This document shows positions 1 through 8,996 of a stretch of 54,954 bases of DNA, piece by piece; positions within the stretch are counted from its first letter, which is position 1, and each line of letters begins with the position of its first letter. The notes beneath the pieces are model-generated. The model was not told the DNA's origin, searched no databases, and was given only the letters and a program-made list of their open reading frames with translations. Origin of the DNA: Nocardia cyriacigeorgica (GTDB taxonomy: Bacteria > Actinomycetota > Actinomycetes > Mycobacteriales > Mycobacteriaceae). The position numbers were made by a program, and so were the translations under genes. The stretch is from positions 1 to 54,954 of the forward strand of contig NZ_JARWNX010000017.1 of NCBI RefSeq assembly GCF_029868385.1, written 5' to 3'.

Positions 1-129
1 CAGCCGGGAACGCGACAACGACCACTCGGCATACCCGTGCGCGCCGACCAGCGGCACCCGGTCGGTGCGGGAGGGTCCGACCCGGCCGGGCAGGTCGGCG
101 ATGGCTGCGTCGCCGGCGTCGGCGGCCAT
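1..129 (-). pseudogene. Possible 3' portion of a glycerol-3-phosphate dehydrogenase-like gene (runs off left edge)
   Basis: An open minus-strand frame of 43 codons runs from an ATG at 129 off the left edge. Its text (VMAADAGDAA, then DLPGRV, then DRVPLVGAHGY) resembles the segment after the FAD domain of actinobacterial GlpD proteins, where the usual text is close to 'TYRVMAxDAVDAA ... VPLxGADGY'. A stop codon (TAG) lies in frame five codons upstream of the ATG, so the FAD-binding N-terminal half is not in this frame. That suggests a 5'-truncated remnant, or a small gene starting here. The identification is by eye from a short stretch and is weak. Confidence 0.3.
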
Positions 130-508
130 CACCCGGTCCTACCTGTGACGTGGCTTACGGTGTGTATCGAAGTTACGGCCGCTACCGCCCGCACAGAATG
201 CTGTGGCCTGGGTCACTCGGCAGACGGATTCGACTCATGGGATCCCACATTCCGGGCATCCGACCTCGGACCTGACATTCCGGATCTCGAGTGCCCCCAT
301 CGGCCAATTGGTTGGTGGGTCACAAACAACCATACTTCTATAACGTCACGTTCAACCGGTTTGGGGGGGTGTGGTTTATCGTGTAACCCCCCCCCCACGC
401 CGGAGCTACCACGCATCGTCGGGTGACGGCCGTTCTGGTGACCGCCGAGACCGAGCCGCACTGGCAATGGCTCACGGTCCACGAAACCGGCGTCGCGGAC
501 TGATCCGC
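130..508. other. Intergenic stretch, no gene seen
   Basis: No frame here reads like protein, and the base composition is more AT-rich than in the neighbouring genes. It holds a direct repeat of ACATTCCGG (248-256 and 275-283, 27 bases apart) and the G-run/C-run hairpin listed separately. No convincing promoter pair could be assigned. Confidence 0.5.
363..393. other. G-run/C-run hairpin
   Basis: GGGGGGGT (363-370) can pair with ACCCCCCC (386-393) around a 15-base loop; the C run continues to 396. It lies about 115 bases beyond the stop of the minus-strand MFS gene. It has no T tract on either side, so a terminator role is only possible. Homopolymer runs like these are also prone to length variation. 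Confidence 0.4.
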
Positions 509-1726
509 TCAGGCGGTCGCCGCCTGCTCGGCGCGCCCACGCCGGATACCGAGCCCGGCCGCGACCAGGCAGGCCACTGCCACCGCGCCGACGAACCACG
601 GGAACACCGTGGTCAGCCCCCAGGTCGTCGCGGCCCAGCCCGCCACCACGGTGGGCAGCGCCATGGCGGAGTAGGCCAGCAGGTAGTACGCCGACATCGT
701 CTCGCCGCGCTTGTGCTGCGGCACGACATTAGACAGATGCCGCAGTGAGCCACCGAATCCGAGACCGAAGGTGGCGCCGAGCGCAAGACCGATACCGATG
801 ACGGCGACCCAGTTGTGCGTGCCGAGCGCGGGCACGGTCAGCAGTAACGCGATCGCCATCCCGATATCGCCGATGATCGCGGCCGAACGCGCGGGCACCC
901 CGGTGGCGAACAACTGTGCCAACGCCGCCGACAGCGCGGTCGAGGCAACCACCACACCACCGAACACCAGGTTGTGGATACCGGTCTTCTCCGCGGCCAG
1001 CGACGGATACAGCGACAGCAGCACACCCAGCACCGACCAGGCCGCCATGACACCGATCGCGGAGAACCAGAAGTCGCCGCGAATCTCCTGCGGCACCGCG
1101 GGCTTGGCGATCCGGATGCGTCCGGCGACGCGTGCGGCATGCGGTTCCCGCAGGGCGAGCACGCCGATGCCGATGATCAAGCAGATCACGCTGATCACCA
1201 CATACGGTGTGCGCAACGGATTCGGTGCGTACTGCGCCAGCAGCGCCGAACCCAGAATCGCCACCGCCATACCGACATTGAAGGCGACACCGGTGAGCTG
1301 ACCGGACCGGGCGCCACGATGCGGACGCAGATCCAGCAGCGCCGCCGCGCCCGCGACCACCGTCGCGCCCACCGCCAGTCCGTGCAGCGCACGCGCCAGC
1401 AACAGCATCGGCACCGTATCGGCCAGCACGAACACGATCAGTCCGGCGATCATGGTGGCGAACGCGCCGAGCAGCACCGGCTTGCGTCCCACCACATCGG
1501 AGATCCGGCCCGAGACCAGTACCGCGCCCAGCGCCGCGATCGCGTACACGGCGAACACGATGGTGGTGGTGAGCGGCGACAGATGCCATTCCCGCTCGTA
1601 GATGCCATACAGCGGTGCGGGCACTCCCGACACCCCGAGCGCGACACCGCTGGCGGCCAGCACCAGCGCATACGCCCACGACTGCGAGGCCCGCTCCTGC
1701 ACGGGCACTGCCGTTGTCGCTGCCAT
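509..1726 (-). CDS. MFS transporter (drug/solute efflux type)
   Basis: A 405-residue inner-membrane protein with about twelve hydrophobic segments, a normal length for a 12-helix major facilitator. The loop between helices 2 and 3 has the family motif A (SGRISDVVGRKP). A matching conserved loop in the second half (QHKRGETMSAYY) follows a glycine-rich helix. It probably exports a small compound by proton antiport; the substrate cannot be read from sequence. It is divergent from an ArsR-type regulator, with 93 bases between the starts that contain an inverted repeat, so the regulator probably represses it. The ATG at 1726 has only a weak GGGG ribosome site. Confidence 0.85.
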   Translation of the reverse strand: MAATTAVPVQERASQSWAYALVLAASGVALGVSGVPAPLYGIYEREWHLSPLTTTIVFAVYAIAALGAVLVSGRISDVVGRKPVLLGAFATMIAGLIVFVLADTVPMLLLARALHGLAVGATVVAGAAALLDLRPHRGARSGQLTGVAFNVGMAVAILGSALLAQYAPNPLRTPYVVISVICLIIGIGVLALREPHAARVAGRIRIAKPAVPQEIRGDFWFSAIGVMAAWSVLGVLLSLYPSLAAEKTGIHNLVFGGVVVASTALSAALAQLFATGVPARSAAIIGDIGMAIALLLTVPALGTHNWVAVIGIGLALGATFGLGFGGSLRHLSNVVPQHKRGETMSAYYLLAYSAMALPTVVAGWAATTWGLTTVFPWFVGAVAVACLVAAGLGIRRGRAEQAATA

Positions 1727-1746
1727 CGAAACCCCGATCAGGTAAG

Positions 1747-1801
1747 TTTGATAATGATCGAACCGGATCGACCCTAATGCACGGTACGACGATCATCAAA
1801 C
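1747..1801. promoter_or_regulatory. Candidate ArsR operator, inverted repeat
   Basis: The left arm TTTGATAATGATCG (1747-1760) is mirrored by CGATCATCAAAC (1790-1801) with one base missing in the right arm. The arms lie between the divergent MFS and ArsR-type genes, the right arm ending 18 bases before the regulator's ATG. This is where a dimeric winged-helix repressor controlling both genes would bind. Seen: the repeat. Inferred: the binding protein. Confidence 0.55.
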
Positions 1802-1819
1802 CCCCGAGTGAGGTAGATC

Positions 1820-2152
1820 ATGACGGACGCCACAGCGGTCACCGGCACCGAGGTGCATCCCGTGGCCGCGCTGCCCGTGGTGCTCGGCGCACTCCAGGAC
1901 CCCGTGCGTCTGGAGATGGTGCGCAGGCTCAGCAATGCGGGCACCGCGGTGCGCTGCGGTGCGCTCTACGACGTGATCAACAAGTCGACCGCCACCCACC
2001 ATTTCAAGATCCTGCGCGAGGCCGGGGTCATCGAGCGCCTCGTCATCGACGGCCAGACCTGCCAGCGGCTACGCACCGATGCCCTCGACCAAGCCCTGCC
2101 CGGTTTGCTCGCATCGGTCGTCGACGCGGCAAATCGCGCCAAGTCCGACTGA
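1820..2152 (+). CDS. ArsR-family winged-helix transcriptional regulator
   Basis: A 110-residue single-domain protein of typical ArsR length. The helix-turn-helix region covers about residues 25-90: DPVRLEMVRRL, then the recognition part (INKSTATHHFKILREAGVIE) and a beta-wing (VIDGQTCQRLR). No cysteine metal-site motif such as CxC is seen; the single pair of cysteines (in VRCGAL and QTCQR) is not the classical arsenic or cadmium site, so the ligand may not be a metal. A GAGG ribosome site lies 6 bases before the ATG. It is divergent from the MFS gene and probably represses that gene and itself. Confidence 0.85.
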   Translation: MTDATAVTGTEVHPVAALPVVLGALQDPVRLEMVRRLSNAGTAVRCGALYDVINKSTATHHFKILREAGVIERLVIDGQTCQRLRTDALDQALPGLLASVVDAANRAKSD

Positions 2153-2203
2153 CGCCGGGTCCGGGCCTCGCCTGCCGAAATCAGCTCTCGCCGATCGACC
2201 ACG

Positions 2204-3586
2204 TCATTCGTCGACGAGCCTGCGCACTGCGGCGGGCAGATCACGCGTGCGCCGGTACGGTCCCGCCACCGAGGCCGCGAACGGCCTGGCCAGCAGGGTG
2301 CGCGCGATATCGCTGACCTCCTCGGTGGTGACGGCGTCGATCCGCGCCAGGGTCTCCGACACGCTGCGGTGGTTGCCGTAGCTGAGTTCGCTGCGACCGA
2401 TGCGGTTCATCCGCGAGGCGGAATCCTCGAGCCCGAGGACCAGTCCGCCGCGCAGTGAACCCTTGGCGCGGGCGCATTCGGCATCGGTGATCCCATTCGC
2501 GGCGACCTCTTCCAGGACGCCGCGCGCCAGTGTGGCGACCTCGGCGAGGTTCTCCGGTTGGCAGCCGAGGTACACCGAGAACGCTCCGGTGTCGGCGAAG
2601 GTGTCGACGCTCGAATACACCGAGTACGCCAGGCCGCGTTCTTCCCGGATGCGTTGGAACAGCCGGGAACTCAGCCCACCGCCGACGACGGTGTTGAGTA
2701 CCGACAGCGGCCAGCGACGCTCACCCTCATGCCTGCCGAAGGCGCGCACGCCGAACACCAGATGCGCTTGTTCGCTGTCGCGATGGCTCCAGTGCAGTTG
2801 TGGCGCGCTCCGCAGCCGGAACTGTCCCTCGCGGCGCGGCACGGGCGCCGCCGACGGATCGAGGCGGTCGGCGAACGCGCGATGCACCAGATCCACGGTG
2901 TGCTCGTGCTCCACATTGCCCGCCACCGCAACGACCATCCGGTCCGGGCGGTAGCGCCGCTGATGGAAGGAGCGCAGCTGGGCGGCGCGCATGCCTTCGA
3001 TCGACTCGACCGAGCCGATCACCGGCCGCCCGATCGGGTGGTCGCCGAACAACGCGGTGAGGAACGCGTCGCCGACCAGATCCTCCGGGTCGTCATCGCG
3101 CATGGCGATCTCTTCGAGCACCACCTGACGTTCGACATCAACATCGACCGACCGGCACAGCCCGTTGAGCACCACATCCGAGACCAGTTCCACCGCCAAC
3201 GGCAGATCTTCGTCCAGGACGTGGGCGTAATAGCAGGTCTGTTCCTTGGCGGTGAACGCGTTCAGCTCACCGCCGACCGCGTCCATCGCCTCGGCGATAT
3301 CGAGCGCCGAACGGGTGGGGGTGGCCTTGAACAGCAGATGTTCGAGGAAGTGCGCGGCTCCCGCGACGGTCGGCCCTTCATCGCGGGAACCGACCCCGAC
3401 CCACACCCCGATCGATGCCGAACGCACACCGGGCAGATGCTCGGTCACCACCCGCAAACCACCGGGTAGTACCGTGCGCCGCACCCCGGTCTCGGTCGCC
3501 GTCTCCGTTTTGCTCACCCGCCAATCGAGCGACAAACCCCCCTGCCCGTTGCGGGGCAAGGGGGTTGCCGAGTTCTGCTTCGTCAC
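2204..3586 (-). CDS. pepR: M16-family zinc metallopeptidase (PepR type)
   Basis: A 460-residue protein of the mitochondrial-processing-peptidase/pitrilysin family, and a normal length for the actinobacterial form. The inverted zinc motif HFLEH is at residues 79-83, and the third ligand glutamate is in VVLEEIAMR near residue 159. The second, inactive-type half holds the conserved GGLSSRLFQ and RGLAYSVYS segments. It lies 11 bases downstream of pnp on the same strand, the order known in mycobacteria, so the two are probably cotranscribed. Cytoplasmic; its natural substrates are not well defined. Confidence 0.93.
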   Translation of the reverse strand: MTKQNSATPLPRNGQGGLSLDWRVSKTETATETGVRRTVLPGGLRVVTEHLPGVRSASIGVWVGVGSRDEGPTVAGAAHFLEHLLFKATPTRSALDIAEAMDAVGGELNAFTAKEQTCYYAHVLDEDLPLAVELVSDVVLNGLCRSVDVDVERQVVLEEIAMRDDDPEDLVGDAFLTALFGDHPIGRPVIGSVESIEGMRAAQLRSFHQRRYRPDRMVVAVAGNVEHEHTVDLVHRAFADRLDPSAAPVPRREGQFRLRSAPQLHWSHRDSEQAHLVFGVRAFGRHEGERRWPLSVLNTVVGGGLSSRLFQRIREERGLAYSVYSSVDTFADTGAFSVYLGCQPENLAEVATLARGVLEEVAANGITDAECARAKGSLRGGLVLGLEDSASRMNRIGRSELSYGNHRSVSETLARIDAVTTEEVSDIARTLLARPFAASVAGPYRRTRDLPAAVRRLVDE

Positions 3587-3597
3587 ACCGTCAAGTA

Positions 3598-5868
3598 CTA
3601 CTCGCCCGCGGGCGCGTCCGCATCGGCGGCGGGCTCGTCGGCGTTCTCGTCGACCGGGATCAGCGAGATCTTGCCGCGGTTGTCGATATCGGCGATCTCG
3701 ACGCGCAGCTTGTCACCGACGTTGACCACGTCTTCGACCTTGGCCACGCGCTTGCCGTTGCCCAGCTTGGAGATGTGCACCAGCCCGTCGCGGCCCGGGA
3801 GCAGCGAGACGAACGCGCCGAAGGCGGTGGTCTTGACGACCGTGCCGAGGAAGCGCTCGCCCACCTTGGGCAGCTGCGGGTTGGCGATGGCGTTGATCTG
3901 GTCGATCGCGGCCTGCGCCGACGGGCCGTCGGTCGCGCCGACGAACACGGTGCCGTCGTCCTCGATGGAGATATTGGCGCCGGTCTCCTCGGTGATCTGG
4001 TTGATCACCTTGCCCTTGGGTCCGATCACCTCGCCGATCTTGTCGACCGGGATCTTGATCGCGGTGACCCGCGGGGCGTACGGGCTCATCTCGTCCGGGG
4101 TGGCGATGGCCTCGGCCATCACATCCAGGATGGTGTTGCGGGCGTCGTGCGCCTGGCTCAGCGCACCGGCGAGCACCTTGGAGGGGATGCCGTCGAGCTT
4201 GGTGTCCAGCTGCAACGCGGTGACGAAATCGCGGGTTCCGGCGACCTTGAAGTCCATATCACCGAAGGCGTCTTCGGCACCGAGGATGTCGGTCAGCGCG
4301 ACGTAGCGGACCTCGTCCTCACCCTTGTCGTTGGTGACGGTGTCCGACACCAGGCCCATGGCGATACCGGCGACCGGCGCCTTGAGCGGCACACCGGCGT
4401 TCAGCAGCGACAGGGTGGAGGCACACACCGAGCCCATCGAGGTGGAGCCGTTGGAGCTGAGCGCCTCCGACACCTGACGGATGGCGTAGGGGAACTCTTC
4501 CTGCGTGGGCAGCACCGGCATCAGGGCACGCTCGGCGAGGGCGCCGTGGCCGATCTCACGCCGCTTGGGCGAGCCGACGCGGCCGGTCTCACCGGTGGAG
4601 AACGGCGGGAAGTTGTAGTGGTGCATGTAGCGCTTGCTGGTCTCGGGGCCCAGCGAGTCGACCTGCTGCGCCATCTTGACCATATCGAGGGTGGTGACAC
4701 CGAGGATCTGGGTCTCGCCACGCTCGAACAGCGCCGAACCGTGCGCCCGCGGCACCACGGCGACCTCGGCGGACAGCGCACGGATATCGGCGAGGCCGCG
4801 ACCGTCGATGCGGAAGCCGTCGGTGAGGATGCGCTGACGCACCAGCTTCTTGGTGACCGAGCGGAACGCCGCGCCCAGCTCCTTCTCGCGGCCGACGAAA
4901 TCCTCGCCGAGACGCGAGAGCACCTCGAGCTTGATCTCGTCGATCTTCGCTTCGCGCTCCTGCTTGTCGGCGATGCTCAGGGCCTCGTTCAGCTCACGCT
5001 TGGCGGTGCCCTCCACGGCCTCGAACACATCGGCCTCATACGGCGGGAACAGCGGGAACTCACCGGTCGGCTTGGCGGCCAGCTCGGCGAGATCGGCCTG
5101 CGCACGGCACAGGCGGGCGATGAACGGCTTGGCGGCCTCGAGGCCCTCGGCGACGATGGCCTCGGTCGGCGCCTGCGCGCCGCCCTCGACCAGCTCGATG
5201 ACCTTGTCGGTGGCCTCGGCCTCGACCATCATGATGGCGACGTCACCGGAGTCGACCACGCGGCCCGCGACGACCATGTCGAACACGGCGCCCTCGAGCT
5301 GCTCGACGGTCGGGAACGCGACCCACTGGCCGTCGATCAGGGCCACCCGCACGCCACCGACCGGGCCGGAGAACGGCAGGCCGGCGATCTGGGTGGACGC
5401 CGAAGCCGCGTTGATCGCGACGACGTCGTAGAGATCCTTCGGGTCCAGGCTCATCACCGTGACCACGACCTGGATCTCGTTGCGCAGACCGTCGACGAAC
5501 GACGGGCGCAGCGGCCGGTCGATCAGGCGGCAGGTGAGGATCGCATCGGTGGAGGGGCGGCCCTCACGGCGGAAGAACGAGCCGGGGATGCGGCCCGCGG
5601 CGTACATCCGCTCCTCGACGTCGACCGTCAGCGGGAAGAAGTCGAACTGATCCTTGGGGTGCTTACCGGCGGTGGTGGCCGACAGCAGCATGGTCTCGTC
5701 GTCGAGGTAGGCGACGACCGAACCGGCGGCCTGACGGGCAAGGCGGCCGGTCTCGAAGCGGATGGTGCGGGTGCCGTAGCTCCCGTTGTCGATCAGCGCG
5801 ACGGATTCGAAGACTCCGGGCTCGACCTCGATGGCCGAGGTGTTCGCGCGTTCGGTGGTTTCGGACAT
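3598..5868 (-). CDS. pnp: Polyribonucleotide nucleotidyltransferase (PNPase)
   Basis: A 756-residue phosphorolytic 3'-5' exoribonuclease. It has two RNase PH domains (about 20-240 and 355-590) flanking a helical domain, a KH domain with the loop IGPKGKVI, and a C-terminal S1 domain ([15 protein letters not shown]) followed by an acidic tail. It degrades mRNA and adds 3' tails. The ATG at 5868 was chosen because a purine-rich site (GAGAGAAGAA) precedes it and the protein then starts at MSETTERAN. An upstream in-frame start at 5982 would add 38 residues with no family likeness. rpsO lies upstream, but a strong terminator sits between them. Followed by pepR. Confidence 0.97.
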   Translation of the reverse strand: MSETTERANTSAIEVEPGVFESVALIDNGSYGTRTIRFETGRLARQAAGSVVAYLDDETMLLSATTAGKHPKDQFDFFPLTVDVEERMYAAGRIPGSFFRREGRPSTDAILTCRLIDRPLRPSFVDGLRNEIQVVVTVMSLDPKDLYDVVAINAASASTQIAGLPFSGPVGGVRVALIDGQWVAFPTVEQLEGAVFDMVVAGRVVDSGDVAIMMVEAEATDKVIELVEGGAQAPTEAIVAEGLEAAKPFIARLCRAQADLAELAAKPTGEFPLFPPYEADVFEAVEGTAKRELNEALSIADKQEREAKIDEIKLEVLSRLGEDFVGREKELGAAFRSVTKKLVRQRILTDGFRIDGRGLADIRALSAEVAVVPRAHGSALFERGETQILGVTTLDMVKMAQQVDSLGPETSKRYMHHYNFPPFSTGETGRVGSPKRREIGHGALAERALMPVLPTQEEFPYAIRQVSEALSSNGSTSMGSVCASTLSLLNAGVPLKAPVAGIAMGLVSDTVTNDKGEDEVRYVALTDILGAEDAFGDMDFKVAGTRDFVTALQLDTKLDGIPSKVLAGALSQAHDARNTILDVMAEAIATPDEMSPYAPRVTAIKIPVDKIGEVIGPKGKVINQITEETGANISIEDDGTVFVGATDGPSAQAAIDQINAIANPQLPKVGERFLGTVVKTTAFGAFVSLLPGRDGLVHISKLGNGKRVAKVEDVVNVGDKLRVEIADIDNRGKISLIPVDENADEPAADADAPAGE

Positions 5869-6147
5869 TTCTCTTCTCTCAACCTCTCGTCTCGCCGGAC
5901 CCGGCGCCCATCGGCGCGATCCGGCTGTGTCAGCCGTACCTGGCAGGGCACGCGGCAGCCCTCCTGGCTGCGGCGCGCACACCCGGCCGGTATCCCCTTG
6001 GATACGGCGACGCGGAGGCGGTCATCGATCGAAGCCCTCCGGCGGTTCGTTCACCGGCCGAAAGGCCACTACCGAAGACCGACGCCACGGGGACGGGTGC
6101 ATACGGCTGTGTTGTCGTGCAGGGGTGATTTCTCTCCCCCGGACACG
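5869..6147 (-). other. Leader region of pnp, no gene seen
   Basis: This lies between the rpsO terminator and pnp. Because the terminator should stop rpsO transcripts, pnp needs its own promoter here. No clear -35/-10 pair stands out by eye and no frame reads like protein. PNPase leaders are autoregulatory targets in enterobacteria; no obvious long hairpin of that type was found. Confidence 0.4.
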
Positions 6148-6184
6148 AAAAAGCCAACGGGGAGATTGTAAGCTCCCCGTTGGC
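6148..6184 (-). terminator. Rho-independent terminator of rpsO
   Basis: A perfect 12-bp stem, GCCAACGGGGAG (6153-6164) with CTCCCCGTTGGC (6173-6184), has an 8-base loop. On the minus strand it is followed by TTTTT (6152-6148). This is the only textbook stem-plus-T-tract terminator in the window. It lies 65 bases after the rpsO stop. Confidence 0.88.
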
Positions 6185-6248
6185 CGGGCCGTCTACTGCC
6201 TTGCCGAAACCGCGTGTCGCAGCGGTGGCAGGGCCGAGGACGTGAAGA

Positions 6249-6518
6249 TCAGCGACGCAAACCCAGACGCTCGATCAGGGTGCGGTAGCGCGCGATGTCC
6301 TTGTCGGCCAGGTACTTCGACAGACGCTTGCGACGACCGATCAGCGCCATCAGGCCGTGGCGGGTGTGGTGGTCGTGCTTGTGCTTCTTGAGGTGCTCGG
6401 TGATGTCGGCGATGCGCTTGGACAGCAGCGCGATCTGCGCCTCCGGCGATCCGGTGTCGGTCTCGTGCAGGCCGTACTCGGCGAGAATCGTCTTCTTCTG
6501 CTCGGTGGTCAACGCCAT
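6249..6518 (-). CDS. rpsO: 30S ribosomal protein S15
   Basis: An 89-residue protein, the standard S15 length. It carries the family text [17 protein letters not shown], then [18 protein letters not shown] and [11 protein letters not shown]15 binds the central domain of 16S rRNA early in 30S assembly. The ATG at 6518 has an AGGAG ribosome site 10 bases upstream and gives the usual N-terminus MALTTEQK; a start further upstream would add an arginine-rich non-family extension. It lies between ribF and pnp as in mycobacteria. Confidence 0.97.
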   Translation of the reverse strand: MALTTEQKKTILAEYGLHETDTGSPEAQIALLSKRIADITEHLKKHKHDHHTRHGLMALIGRRKRLSKYLADKDIARYRTLIERLGLRR

Positions 6519-6657
6519 GGGGCATCCACTCCTGTTTCTCAGTTCCGCGCTCGAGGATCCGGCGAACCGGCTGGGCCGCCGCCGCGGACCGCAGCAAACC
6601 CGAGGATCCACCCTACCGGACCGGACGTGCCGGACCGAATCGCGGGGTTCGGGGTGC

Positions 6658-7626
6658 TCAGGAGCCCGCGGCGCCGAGGACTGTGCGGGCCCCGGCGACG
6701 TCGCGGCCCATGGCGGCGATCAGCTCGTCGAGCGAGTCGAACTTCTGCATACCGCGCAGATGCTCGACGAAATCGACCGCCACATGCTGGCCGTAGAGGT
6801 CGGCCTCACCGTCGAGCACATAAGCCTCGACCGTGCGGGCGCGCCCGGAGAAGGTGGGGTTGGTGCCGACGGAGATGGCCGCCATGGCGCGTTCACCGGG
6901 GGTGACGGTGCCGATGGTGGGGCCGGGGCCGAGCACGGTGAACCAACCCGCGTACACACCGTCGGCGGGGATGGCGGCGTGCATGGGCGGTGCGACATTG
7001 GCGGTGGGGAACCCGAGTTCACGACCGCGGCCGTCGCCGTGCACCACCACGCCTTCGACCCGGTGCGGGCGGCCGAGCGCTTCGGCGGCGGCGGCCATAT
7101 CGCCCGCGTCGACGCAGGCCCGGATGTAGGTGGAGGAGAAGGTGACGGCGTGCTCGCCGAGCAGCGTCACCCCGTCGACCTCGAACCCGAAGCGGTGGCC
7201 GAGTTCGCGCATGGTCGCCACGGTGCCGGCGGCCTTCTTACCGAAGGTGAAATTGTCGCCGACCACGACCTCGGCCACGTGCAGGCGTTCGACCAGCAGA
7301 TCGTGCACGTACCGGCCAGGAGTGAGCTTCATGAATTCGTGGGTGAACGGCATGACGCAGAAGACGTCGACGCCGAGTTCCTCGGCGAGTTCGGCGCGGC
7401 GGGTGAGCGTGGTCAGCTGCGCGGGATGCGAGCCGGGCCGGACCACTTCCATCGGATGCGGATCGAAGGTCATCAGCACCGCCGGAACCCCGCGTGCGGC
7501 AGCGGACTTGACGGCACGACTGATCAGCTGCGCGTGCCCACGGTGGACACCGTCGAACACGCCGATCGTGAGCACGCACCGGCCCCAGTCCGCGGGTACT
7601 TCGTCGAGACTTCGCCATCTCTGCAC
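6658..7626 (-). CDS. ribF: Bifunctional riboflavin kinase / FAD synthetase
   Basis: A 322-residue enzyme that makes FMN and then FAD from riboflavin and ATP. The N-terminal adenylyltransferase domain (about 15-185) has [13 protein letters not shown] and, later, TFSSTYIR. The C-terminal riboflavin kinase domain has GFPTANV and the GTNPTF segment. The start is the GTG at 7626, giving the family N-terminus [11 protein letters not shown]. No ribosome site precedes it; instead TAGGCT ends 7 bases upstream, which fits a leaderless mRNA. Its neighbours, rpsO downstream and an MntR-type regulator divergent, match mycobacterial order. Confidence 0.95.
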   Translation of the reverse strand: MQRWRSLDEVPADWGRCVLTIGVFDGVHRGHAQLISRAVKSAAARGVPAVLMTFDPHPMEVVRPGSHPAQLTTLTRRAELAEELGVDVFCVMPFTHEFMKLTPGRYVHDLLVERLHVAEVVVGDNFTFGKKAAGTVATMRELGHRFGFEVDGVTLLGEHAVTFSSTYIRACVDAGDMAAAAEALGRPHRVEGVVVHGDGRGRELGFPTANVAPPMHAAIPADGVYAGWFTVLGPGPTIGTVTPGERAMAAISVGTNPTFSGRARTVEAYVLDGEADLYGQHVAVDFVEHLRGMQKFDSLDELIAAMGRDVAGARTVLGAAGS

Positions 7627-7633
7627 AGTCCGC

Positions 7634-7639
7634 AGCCTA
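7634..7639 (-). promoter_or_regulatory. -10 box of leaderless ribF promoter
   Basis: TAGGCT on the minus strand fits TAnnnT and ends 7 bases before the GTG of ribF, so transcription would begin at or next to the start codon. No Shine-Dalgarno sequence is present. Confidence 0.5.
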
Positions 7640-7761
7640 CGCAAATCAGGTGCCGAACAGTATTCCGGCATGCGCATCGCACCGGCCCGGTGGCGCCCCG
7701 GTGAGGCCCCGGCGAATGGCGGGTTTCGCCCGCATGGCGTGATGTGTGTATCGGTCGTCCT

Positions 7762-8541
7762 ATGCCTAAGCTCGCAGATGTGCCCGGTAAACGAGATATC
7801 GCCACCCGACGGGAACTGGCCGACGCCGTCACCGGCAACCCCGATGCGAGCGGCGTCGCTGCGACCACGATCGCACCGGTGCTCTCGTCGGTGGCACAGG
7901 ACTATCTGAAGGTCATCTGGACCGCGCAGGAGTGGTCGCAGGAGAAGGTGTCGACGAAGCTGCTCGCCGAGCGGATCGGGGTGTCGGCGTCGACGGTGTC
8001 CGAGGCGGTGCGAAAACTGGCCGATCAGGGCCTGGTCGAACATGCCCGCTACGGGGCGATCACGCTCACCGAGCACGGCCGGTCGGCCGCTGTCGCGATG
8101 GTGCGCAGGCACCGGTTGATCGAGACGTTCCTGGTGAACGAACTCGGGTACGGCTGGGACGAGGTGCACGACGAGGCCGAGGTGCTCGAGCATGCGGTCT
8201 CGGATCTGCTGATGGCGCGAATCGACGCGAAGCTCGGTTATCCCGACCGCGATCCCCACGGTGATCCGATCCCTTCGGCCGACGGCGCCGTCCCCACTCC
8301 CCCGGCGCGGCAGCTCAGCGATTTCGGCGACGGTGAGTCCGGCCGGGTGGCGCGGATCTCCGATTCCGATCCGGCCATGCTGCGCTATTTCGACGAGGTG
8401 GGCATCGCCCTCGACACCCCGATCACCGTGGTGGAACGCCGCGATTTCGCGGGCACCGTCGCGATCAGGGTCGGCGCCGACGATCAGCCGGTCGACCTGG
8501 GGACACCGGCCGCGGAGGCCATCTGGATGACCGGGATCTGA
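7762..8541 (+). CDS. DtxR/MntR-family metal-dependent transcriptional regulator
   Basis: A 259-residue regulator that would repress metal uptake genes when bound to Mn(II) or Fe(II). A winged helix covers about residues 44-105 (QDYLKVIWTAQEW, then VSASTVSEAVRKLADQGLV). The dimerisation/metal domain follows with the ligand-rich stretch RRHRLIETFLVNE, then HDEAEVLEH. A C-terminal SH3-like (FeoA) domain is at about 185-259. Some 45 residues precede the winged helix, more than in most relatives; the first half of that extension may be untranslated. The ATG at 7762 was taken; a GTG at 7744 in frame is the alternative. The position beside ribF matches mycobacterial sirR/mntR. Confidence 0.85.
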   Translation: MPKLADVPGKRDIATRRELADAVTGNPDASGVAATTIAPVLSSVAQDYLKVIWTAQEWSQEKVSTKLLAERIGVSASTVSEAVRKLADQGLVEHARYGAITLTEHGRSAAVAMVRRHRLIETFLVNELGYGWDEVHDEAEVLEHAVSDLLMARIDAKLGYPDRDPHGDPIPSADGAVPTPPARQLSDFGDGESGRVARISDSDPAMLRYFDEVGIALDTPITVVERRDFAGTVAIRVGADDQPVDLGTPAAEAIWMTGI

Positions 8542-8554
8542 GCGCTCGGCGTGG

Positions 8555-8996
8555 TCAGCTCGCGGCCTGGTCCAGATCGCGCACGGTATCGCGGGCGATG
8601 AGTGGGCAGTGGCAGGTCGATGCCCGAGGTGGTCATCACCGGACCGGGCGGCATCTCGGCCAGTAGATACCGTGTCTCATCGTTGATCGACAACAGGGCC
8701 CCATCGGCGTCGAAGATCAGCATCCCCGGGGAGTCGGCAAGGTCGGTGCCGGGTAGTTCGACCGGTTGGGCACAGCCGCGCAAGCGGCGCGCCATCGGGG
8801 TGGACAGCGAATGCAGGAACGCGATGTCGCCACCATCGAACGATGCCCGTCCGCGCTCCCGGAACAGGCTCAGCCGACCCCACGGCTGACCGTCGACGCG
8901 CAGGACCGCGCGGAGTTCGTCGGTGAATCCGCGGGGGCGCATGAAGTTCCGGTACAGCGGGCTGAGGGTAGGCCGGTGACCGGTGGTGGCGCGCAA
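8555..8996 (-). pseudogene. Remnant of a regulatory gene (GAF/PAS-like segment, LuxR-type relatives)
   Basis: About 133 codons on the minus strand read as protein from 8996 to about 8598 (YRNFMRPRGFTDEL, WGRLSLFRERG, SPGMLIFDADGALLSINDE). This resembles the central sensor part of nocardial LuxR-type regulators. The frame is then lost: the next stretch (LIARDTVRDLDQAAS, then stop at 8555) is in another frame. Both the N-terminus and any C-terminal helix-turn-helix are missing. A stop lies just upstream of 8996, where the remnant abuts a plus-strand remnant. I read it as a decayed fragment; the family is recognised by eye only. Confidence 0.6.

Noticed and set aside
3415..6171. Long plus-strand open frame opposite pnp and the end of pepR
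   Set aside because: It crosses two genes and the rpsO terminator and is composed of repeats rich in Asp, Gly and Leu that mirror PNPase codons. PNPase and PepR are unmistakable on the other strand.
6153..6184. rpsO hairpin as a protein-binding operator or riboswitch
   Set aside because: The stem is followed by TTTTT on the minus strand just after rpsO, which is an ordinary intrinsic terminator.
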